From: a virus
IMG/VR virus record: IMGVR_UViG_3300008267_000076
Span: 1-48,620 of that record
Strand: one strand, 5' to 3'
DNA: 48,620 bases
Every line of letters starts with the position of its first letter. Positions within the stretch are counted from its first letter, which is position 1. The notes below the pieces were generated by a model, which did no database searches, had not been told where the DNA came from, and saw only the letters and a program-made list of their open reading frames with translations. This document shows positions 38,742 through 43,925 of the stretch, piece by piece. A program made the position numbers and the translations under genes.

Positions 38742-39455
38742 TCAAAGATTACCATCATTCCAATCTGAAATAAATAGCTTATACTTATTTCTTAATTTAT
38801 TTAGATTGTTGACAACTTGCTTTGTATTTAAACCTGTCAATTCTCTGATGTACAAATAAATAGCTTTCTTATTAAATATTTCAATATAATCTGGGTTTTC
38901 TAATAAAACCAATATTGCTTTATAAACTTTTTCTTCATTTGGCTTCATGGGCATATTAGCCCAGTCTTCTATTTCTTGAAGAAGAAGTTCTCTAAATTCC
39001 CACCCTTCTCTATCCTTATGATAGGGATTGTGAGTTATCATATAATTTTCTTCAATAACTCTCGGTAATTCATCAAAGGTTATTTCTTTCTTATTTCTAT
39101 AAGTATTCTTTTTTACCTTATGAATAAACCAATTTTTTGTTATAACCGAAAAATAAGAAAAGGCTTTCGACCCCTTATCAGAATTAAATTTCTGTAAGAC
39201 AGTCGTAAGCCATACTTTGCAATCTGCTTTTAAATCTTCAATATTTGGTAACGTTGTGAATTTATATGTAAACACAATTTTATCTACCATCTCATTAAAG
39301 GCAGGTTGTATTAATCTTCGATATAATTCTTCTTTTTCAGAATTATTTGTCGAAGTTACATAAGTCAAAATTGCATCTTCATGCTCTTTTGTAAAATATA
39401 ATTTCTTGTTATTCAATTTTTTCCTTCTTCTTTTTCTTTTCTTCTCTTCAGTCAT
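38742..39455 (-). CDS. gp55: Late sigma factor, T4 gp55-like
   Basis: 237 residues. After a basic N-terminus (KKRKRRRKKLNNKKLYF) come features of the gp55 group of divergent sigma-70 proteins: LYRRLIQPAFNEMVDKIV, LKADCKVWLTTVLQKFN and a region 2-like KAFSYFSVITKNWFIHKVK (about 95-115). A C-terminal helical part TGLNTKQVVNNLNKLR follows. In T4, gp55 binds host RNA polymerase and reads TATAAATA late promoters with gp33 and the gp45 clamp. It lacks the full region 4 of host sigma factors. Presumably it drives the structural genes around it, although I found no convincing TATAAATA in the real spacers. Its ATG overlaps the stop of the membrane protein gene by eight bases, so the two are coupled. 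Confidence 0.85.
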   Translation of the reverse strand: MTEEKKRKRRRKKLNNKKLYFTKEHEDAILTYVTSTNNSEKEELYRRLIQPAFNEMVDKIVFTYKFTTLPNIEDLKADCKVWLTTVLQKFNSDKGSKAFSYFSVITKNWFIHKVKKNTYRNKKEITFDELPRVIEENYMITHNPYHKDREGWEFRELLLQEIEDWANMPMKPNEEKVYKAILVLLENPDYIEIFNKKAIYLYIRELTGLNTKQVVNNLNKLRNKYKLFISDWNDGNL

Positions 39456-39771
39456 CTTCTTCTTCGTCTTCCTCTAGCGGCATTTGTTCTCCGGTAAATA
39501 TATCATTCTCACTTTTTTCTAGAAAAGTAAGTAAATCTTTACTGTGCGCTAGAAGTCGACCAATGGTGTCATCACCATAGAACAAAGGAAGTTCATGGAT
39601 ATTATTTAAATGAATAGCAAACTTCCTTATTTCCAAAAAGACTTGTCTTCTTTCGTTAAGAAGAAGAGACATCTTTGAAATGATTTTCCTGACATACCAT
39701 ATCATTATTCCTACAGAAGTAATCGAAATCAAAGTCATAAGAATAAGAATGATATCAAACAATGTACTCAT
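39448..39771 (-). CDS. Small membrane protein with N-terminal anchor
   Basis: 107 residues. Residues about 5-27 (LFDIILILMTLISITSVGIM, then IWYV) form one strong transmembrane helix; positive residues right after it (RKIISK) suggest N-out, C-in orientation. A helical segment (NERRQVFLEIRKFAIHL) and a very acidic C-terminus (PLEEDEEEDD) follow, all probably in the cytoplasm. There is no cleavage site, so it is an anchor and not a signal peptide. It starts at an ATG that overlaps the zinc-ribbon stop (ATGA) and overlaps the sigma factor by eight bases. Function unknown; it does not look like a holin, since there is a single helix and the soluble part is large. Confidence 0.77.
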   Translation of the reverse strand: MSTLFDIILILMTLISITSVGIMIWYVRKIISKMSLLLNERRQVFLEIRKFAIHLNNIHELPLFYGDDTIGRLLAHSKDLLTFLEKSENDIFTGEQMPLEEDEEEDD

Positions 39772-40019
39772 GGATTATATTCCTTTGTATATTCTCCCTT
39801 GTCTTCCTTTACCATTTGCTTAGCTTCTTCGATTGCTCTCTTTACTTCTGAGCCGATCTGCTTCTCAGCTATCATACTCTTTTCAGCTGAAATAATTGGC
39901 AAAATCCTAACAAGGGTTTGCTTGGAGCACTTAGGACACTCTGTCCTATTATCATTCATGGAATGCCTAACATCTAAGGCGAAATTACATGAATCGCATT
40001 CATAATGATATCTTGGCAT
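39768..40019 (-). CDS. FmdB-type zinc ribbon protein
   Basis: 83 residues. The N-terminus has the FmdB/CxxC_CxxC zinc ribbon pattern: MPRYHYECDSC (C8, C11), then ECPKC (C28, C31). The rest is a basic and acidic helix (EVKRAIEEAKQMVKEDKG). Proteins of this family are common in bacteria and many phages and are annotated as putative regulators; a defined role is not known. It overlaps the preceding gene's stop by one base (TAATG) and the next gene as ATGA, so it belongs to a coupled chain ending in the sigma factor. Confidence 0.82.
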   Translation of the reverse strand: MPRYHYECDSCNFALDVRHSMNDNRTECPKCSKQTLVRILPIISAEKSMIAEKQIGSEVKRAIEEAKQMVKEDKGEYTKEYNP

Positions 40020-40210
40020 TAGTCATCCACCTCAGTTAGAACTACATTTGCGCCAGCCTTGATAATAGGCGGATTCTTTACAACTAACTCTGAATCGTTA
40101 AGAGTCTCAAAATTAAATCCCTTAAGAACAGGGACAATATCCGACTGTTCCATTAAGCTCTTCTGTAGAGCCATCATAATAGCACCCATAGCCTGATCTG
40201 ATAAAATCAT
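40019..40210 (-). CDS. Small conserved-looking phage protein
   Basis: 63 residues from ATG 40210, which is preceded by AAGGAGATAATTGT. A longer reading from 40285 would add 25 residues and overlap the nuclease gene, and has no comparable site, so I prefer the shorter start. The sequence (ILSDQAMGAIMMALQKSLME, then LKGFNFETLNDSELVVKNPP) has a helix followed by a short beta part and no metal-binding or membrane feature. It ends one base into the zinc-ribbon start. Function unknown. Confidence 0.7.
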   Translation of the reverse strand: MILSDQAMGAIMMALQKSLMEQSDIVPVLKGFNFETLNDSELVVKNPPIIKAGANVVLTEVDD

Positions 40211-40227
40211 ACAATTATCTCCTTGAT

Positions 40228-40279
40228 TGAATAGATTAGTATAACAATTTATAACAATTGTTAAGGAATTTAATTCCTT
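40228..40279 (-). promoter_or_regulatory. Inverted repeats and possible promoter before the 63-residue gene
   Basis: The spacer carries an exact 12-base palindrome TAACAATTGTTA (40252-40263), a direct repeat ATAACAATT (40241 and 40251), and a hairpin AAGGAATT-T-AATTCCTT (40263-40279) that overlaps the nuclease stop. On the minus strand TTAACA (40264-40259) and TATACT (40243-40238) resemble -35 and -10 boxes, but their 15-base spacing is short. It could be a promoter with an operator or a weak terminator for the nuclease gene. Promoter identity is uncertain. Confidence 0.3.
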
Positions 40280-41061
40280 TTGCAATGTTCAGTGTTATAG
40301 AACTCGCACGTGCCATATTGTGTCTTGCACGAGAGTCTGTTCTTTACATAGTTTTCGTTAAGAATATTGAAAATAGCACTGTTCAATAGTTTGAGAGCAT
40401 TTCCTACCTTCTTAGCTCCTGAAGAAACTTCAAATATCTCTACCTGATCCTTATTGGCTGTTCTCTTAAGAAGAGCGAAATGAGTCTTAATTAGCTCATG
40501 GTCGATATTATGCTTTTGAGCATAGAAGTTCTTATATAGAGTTAGCTGATATGTCGTCATCGTATCAGTTCTCTTTTTCATGTCCCATCCCCAAGAGCAA
40601 GTCTTCCAGTCAATAATATGGATCTTCCCATCTGGTGTCTTAAGTACGAGATCGATAAAGCCCTTGAAGTTATAATCTTCAACTTCTTGAATCTTTTCCA
40701 TCAGGTCTTCTTCCGTCTTTAAGATCTCATATCCATCAGTAAAATAAGCATTCAATGCAGGAATGATTCTCTTGGAGATTTCACCGCCTGCAACTCTCAT
40801 TTGCTCAATAGATTTTTCATCAAGCTTCTCTACTGTTTCCTTAGGAAGTTTCTTTAGCTCATCAAAGAACAAATCTTCAAAATATTTGACTTCATCGATA
40901 GTTTGGTCGAGAAGCTTCTTCTCGCAAGCTCCGTGTACAGCCGTTCCAAAAGCTGTATACTCATTGCCATTAAATATCTTATTCTTATCGATATTTACGA
41001 GTTTATGATACCACGGACAAGTATTCCAGTTTTTGAGTTCAGAAAATGAAATATGAGGCAT
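40270..41061 (-). CDS. PD-(D/E)XK nuclease, Cas4/RecB-like with probable 4Fe-4S cluster
   Basis: 263 residues. Motifs in order: SELKNWNTCPWYHK near the N-terminus (C15), a histidine in AVHGACE (H43), FKGFIDLVLKT (D137), HIIDWKT (D151, K153) and the YQLTLY box (Q172). Three more cysteines follow at the C-terminus (C245, C252, C260). One N-terminal and three C-terminal cysteines are the layout of the iron-sulphur cluster in Cas4 and AddB nucleases. Such enzymes degrade or trim DNA ends; phages use them in recombination and replication. No CRISPR array or Cas1/Cas2 is present, so a Cas4 role in spacer acquisition is not implied. It starts at ATG 41061 one base after the upstream gene's stop. Confidence 0.87.
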   Translation of the reverse strand: MPHISFSELKNWNTCPWYHKLVNIDKNKIFNGNEYTAFGTAVHGACEKKLLDQTIDEVKYFEDLFFDELKKLPKETVEKLDEKSIEQMRVAGGEISKRIIPALNAYFTDGYEILKTEEDLMEKIQEVEDYNFKGFIDLVLKTPDGKIHIIDWKTCSWGWDMKKRTDTMTTYQLTLYKNFYAQKHNIDHELIKTHFALLKRTANKDQVEIFEVSSGAKKVGNALKLLNSAIFNILNENYVKNRLSCKTQYGTCEFYNTEHCKRN

Positions 41062-41062
41062 C

Positions 41063-41446
41063 TTATACCTCTTCTTCGTTGATGATTTTATTCTTATTCT
41101 TTGACTTCTTTCTCTTCTTGATGACGGGAGTCATATCCTCTTCTACTTCGAGAGTTAACTCTTCCTCTTCAGGCTCTTCCTGAACCACGGGCGTAGCATA
41201 TGATGGGATCTGAATTACCCATTCACCAGAAGCTTCACCAGAACGATTTGTCAAAGTATTTCCAGAGATAATTTTGATCATCTCGGCTCCACCTTCTTCT
41301 GCAATTTTCTTAAGGACAGATTCAGTAATCTTCGTAATAGGATGTCTTGCCAAACGATTCTTCAAGGTAACCTTTACATAGGCTAGACCCTTATCCCTAT
41401 CGACAAGCACTTCCTTATGCTTTATCCAAGTCTTATCATAAGTCAT
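41063..41446 (-). CDS. Small acidic and basic-tailed protein of unknown function
   Basis: 127 residues. The N-terminal 85 residues form a compact alpha/beta-looking domain (LAYVKVTLKNRLARHPITKI, then GGAEMIKIISGN and ASGEWVIQI). The C-terminus is a low-complexity tail: first acidic (EEPEEEELTLEVEEDM), then lysine-rich (KKRKKSKNKNKI), then acidic again. The basic tail could touch nucleic acid. It starts at ATG 41446, twelve bases after the metallopeptidase gene, and precedes the Cas4-like nuclease. No family recognised. Confidence 0.75.
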   Translation of the reverse strand: MTYDKTWIKHKEVLVDRDKGLAYVKVTLKNRLARHPITKITESVLKKIAEEGGAEMIKIISGNTLTNRSGEASGEWVIQIPSYATPVVQEEPEEEELTLEVEEDMTPVIKKRKKSKNKNKIINEEEV

Positions 41447-41458
41447 GATATTCTCCTT

Positions 41459-42160
41459 TTATCCTTCTACTATGCTTTTTATTTTCGAGTATAAGACAGG
41501 AGATACTTTCTTTAACTCCATCTTGTCTCCATAGAGATACTCTTCAAGCCCAACAGCAAAATACTCTCTTAGAGAGGTCATAGCATATGGAGTTGGGAAT
41601 ATATCTATGCATAGCAAGCTAAGTTTATCATAGCCGACCTTTTTGTATAGGAATTGATCCAAATTCTTTGAGAACTTTGAATCAAGAAAATCAACGACAT
41701 TAAATCTATATCCCTCAGCTGCCAAGACTTCTATCATCTTCTTTCTCTTGCGTAGGAACTCAGTCTCAAGATAACCATCAGAATATATTTCCATTCCTGC
41801 AAATGATTCAATGGCATGAGCTATTTCATGGATGATATCGTTTACCATCTCATCTTCGCTCGCCTGCTCATTTGTCATGAATATCTTATTGTCTTTATAA
41901 ACAGCTTTGACTTCTCTACTTATAAGCTCTTCAAACTGACCTACGTAGATTCCTTCTATCTCGCTTGAGACAAAATCAAAAAGGTGTCGAGGTATAAGTT
42001 CCTCGATCTTCCTAATAACCGAAATCATATTAATCTCTTCGCCAAGAGAATCCTTTATATAAACATTAATGGAATTGAAAATAGAGTATTCCTTCCTTTC
42101 GGAAAGAATCTTCTTGGCTCGGTTTACCAAGTTCTCTCTTATCAATTCCAAATTATTCAT
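41459..42160 (-). CDS. Putative zinc metallopeptidase (HExxH)
   Basis: 233 residues. A clear HEIAH zinc motif lies at 111-115 inside a helix (NDIIHEIAHAIESFAG). A likely third ligand is E199 in TSLREYFAVGLEEYLYG, an arrangement like the ATLF-type (anthrax lethal factor C-terminal-like) gluzincins found in several phages and bacteria. There is no signal peptide, so it would act in the host cytoplasm or in the virion. Possible roles are processing of phage or host proteins. It is not the T4 head protease (a serine enzyme). The start is ATG 42160 with only a weak site (AAAGAG), three bases after the preceding gene, so coupling is likely. The motif is firm; the substrate is unknown. Confidence 0.78.
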   Translation of the reverse strand: MNNLELIRENLVNRAKKILSERKEYSIFNSINVYIKDSLGEEINMISVIRKIEELIPRHLFDFVSSEIEGIYVGQFEELISREVKAVYKDNKIFMTNEQASEDEMVNDIIHEIAHAIESFAGMEIYSDGYLETEFLRKRKKMIEVLAAEGYRFNVVDFLDSKFSKNLDQFLYKKVGYDKLSLLCIDIFPTPYAMTSLREYFAVGLEEYLYGDKMELKKVSPVLYSKIKSIVEG

Positions 42161-42163
42161 ATA

Positions 42164-42400
42164 TTAAGAAAGCTCTTTCATTGATTCAACATCTTCAAGA
42201 GCTTGTTCATAACCTCGAAGCCAGTTTTCCTCAGCAATAACGATAAGGAAGTCGGGGAATTCTTCTGATAGGACGTTAACGATCATCTCGACAGTAACTT
42301 CTCCATTCTCAGGCTGAAGCTTGTTTCCAACATAATCAACAAACATTTCCTTAAGAGGACTATCAGGAGAAACTCCTTTTACTAACAATGGATTATTCAT
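42164..42400 (-). CDS. Small acidic protein of unknown function
   Basis: 78 residues, acidic, probably a small helical domain: PLLVKGVSPDSPLKEMFVDY, a beta stretch GEVTVEMIVNVLSEEFPDFL, and a helix ENWLRGYEQALEDVESMKEL. There is no cysteine and no membrane segment. The ATG at 42400 has AAGGAG upstream, within the end of the PhoH gene spacer. It lies between PhoH and the metallopeptidase in a tight run and is probably co-transcribed with both. I do not recognise the family. Confidence 0.72.
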   Translation of the reverse strand: MNNPLLVKGVSPDSPLKEMFVDYVGNKLQPENGEVTVEMIVNVLSEEFPDFLIVIAEENWLRGYEQALEDVESMKELS

Positions 42401-42408
42401 AATGCTCC

Positions 42409-43803
42409 TTATAAAATCTTGGCTGCTAGAGTAGCTACTTCAGATCTCTCTCCCTTCATCAAGGTAATGTGACCTGTTATATTGAATGGCTTGAACTTTT
42501 CTACGGCGTATGTCAATCCATTGGTAGTCTCATCAAGATAGATATTGTCAATCTGTTCAATATCACCCGTAAGAACAATCTTGGTACCTTCTCCTACTCT
42601 TGTAATTATAGTCTTTAATTCATGCTTTGTTAAATTCTGGGATTCATCAATAATAATATAAGCATTGGATATCGAGCGTCCTCTGATATAAGTAAGGGCT
42701 TCGATTTCAATTACCCCAGTTTCCATGTACATTTCCAACGTTGTCTTGTCATCTCCAAGAAGGAACTGAAGGTTGTCCTGTACGGGCTTAAGCCAAGGTG
42801 CCATCTTTTCTTCAAGCGATCCCGGAAGGAATCCAATATCCTTTCCTAAGGGCTGAACCGGTCTTGAAACGATAAGTCTCTTATATGTCTGTTCATCCTT
42901 TCCCTTCTTTTCCGATGAGCTTGAATACTTACTCTTCTTTGTTGATATAGGGAAGAAAGCATCAGACTTTGGATCGAGCACCTGATGTAATCCGGCAGCT
43001 AAAGCGCAGAGGGTCTTTCCTGAGCCAGCCTTACCAATGAGAGAGACGATTGGAATCGATTTATCAAGCAATAAATCCATCGCAAAACATTGTTCCTTAT
43101 TTCTTGGAGTCAATCCCCATATGCTCGAAGGATAATCGCTTACGACCTTTTTAAGAGGGGCTAGCTTGCCCATATATCTAGCCAACGCAGTCTTCTTATT
43201 GTTTGTATTCGAGATAAGCATCAAGAACTGATTTGGTTCAACGTTATGCTTCTCATCATCAATTCTTATCGGCTCTCCGTCGTAAAAGCGATCGATGTCG
43301 GCATCATCAACAAGAATTTCCTTATATCCAGTATAAATCTCATGAGCATTGTTGATGATCTTGCCTGAGAAGTAATCTTCAGCTGGAATTCCTAGAGCAT
43401 CGCACTTGACTCTCATGTTGATGTCTCGTGAGACAACTGCAACCTTCTTTGAACTATCCAACTTAAGCTCAGTTAAAGCTGTTGCGATGATTTGGTTATC
43501 GGAGTCTGAAACTGATAATTCATTTGGTAATACTTCGGGATCAAATCCCTTTACCATGATTGTTCCAAGACCCTTCTTTATTTTTACTCCCTTCTGAAGG
43601 GAACCTACGGAGCGTAGATCATCAAAGATCTTGATGATCATTCTTGCGTTAAGACCAACAGAATCTTGTCTCTTCTTATGCCCATCTATCTCCTCAAGAA
43701 CCTTCATCGGAATAACGATATCATTGTTCTTGAAAGCATAAATTGCGTTGAAGTCAGTTAAATAAACACTGGTATCAAGAATATAAGTTTTCTTTCTCGT
43801 CAC
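42409..43803 (-). CDS. phoH: PIN-PhoH fusion protein (PhoH2-type ATPase/RNase)
   Basis: 464 residues. The N-terminal PIN domain (about 5-150) shows YILDTSVYL (D10), VLEEIDGHKK (E37/E38), SDSDNQIIATA (D102) and VSRDINMRVK (D127), the acidic set of PIN ribonucleases. A PhoH ATPase/helicase-like domain follows (about 225-464): Walker A LIGKAGSGKT (255-264), SRPVQPLGKDIGFLPG, Walker B IIIDESQN (383-390) and VLTGD. In bacteria PhoH2 proteins unwind and cut RNA in an ATP-dependent way. Phage PhoH is usually the ATPase part alone, so the intact PIN domain is notable. The start is GTG 43803 (GTG ACG AGA), with GAGGGG seven to twelve bases upstream. It is the first gene after the fibre-operon terminator. 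Confidence 0.9.
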   Translation of the reverse strand: MTRKKTYILDTSVYLTDFNAIYAFKNNDIVIPMKVLEEIDGHKKRQDSVGLNARMIIKIFDDLRSVGSLQKGVKIKKGLGTIMVKGFDPEVLPNELSVSDSDNQIIATALTELKLDSSKKVAVVSRDINMRVKCDALGIPAEDYFSGKIINNAHEIYTGYKEILVDDADIDRFYDGEPIRIDDEKHNVEPNQFLMLISNTNNKKTALARYMGKLAPLKKVVSDYPSSIWGLTPRNKEQCFAMDLLLDKSIPIVSLIGKAGSGKTLCALAAGLHQVLDPKSDAFFPISTKKSKYSSSSEKKGKDEQTYKRLIVSRPVQPLGKDIGFLPGSLEEKMAPWLKPVQDNLQFLLGDDKTTLEMYMETGVIEIEALTYIRGRSISNAYIIIDESQNLTKHELKTIITRVGEGTKIVLTGDIEQIDNIYLDETTNGLTYAVEKFKPFNITGHITLMKGERSEVATLAAKIL

Positions 43804-43858
43804 TTTAAGCCCCTCTTATGTTTAAGACCGTAGATAAAACGGCTATGGTTAAACATAA
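43804..43858 (-). promoter_or_regulatory. PhoH leader with long inverted repeat
   Basis: Between the terminator and the PhoH start lies a perfect 10-base inverted repeat, TTATGTTTAA (43816-43825) and TTAAACATAA (43849-43858), with a smaller CCGT/ACGG hairpin inside it. On the minus transcript this would fold directly 5' of the ribosome binding site. The ribosome binding region AGAGGGGCTT (complement of 43807-43816) repeats the AGGGGCTT of the terminator's second arm, so the terminator's first arm could pair with it instead. I found no convincing promoter boxes here. The structure is seen; its function is inferred. Confidence 0.4.
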
Positions 43859-43870
43859 ATAGTTTACCAA

Positions 43871-43900
43871 AACAAAAGCCCCTTTTTTGTGAAGGGGCTT
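43871..43900 (-). terminator. Intrinsic terminator after the autotransporter-repeat fibre gene
   Basis: A perfect nine-base-pair stem, AAGCCCCTT (complement of 43892-43900) and AAGGGGCTT (complement of 43876-43884), with a seven-base loop. It is followed on the minus strand by TTGTTTTGG. It lies 26 bases past the fibre stop at 43926 and ends the right-hand fibre transcription block. Confidence 0.88.
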
Positions 43901-43925
43901 AGATTAGGATATGTATTAATGATTA

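Noticed and set aside
40019-40285. Longer 88-residue reading of the small gene ending at 40019
   Set aside because: It would overlap the nuclease gene and has no ribosome binding site, while the ATG at 40210 has AAGGAG at good spacing.
40270-41061. Idea that the Cas4-like gene marks a CRISPR system
   Set aside because: There are no direct repeats with regular spacers and no cas1, cas2 or effector gene in the window.
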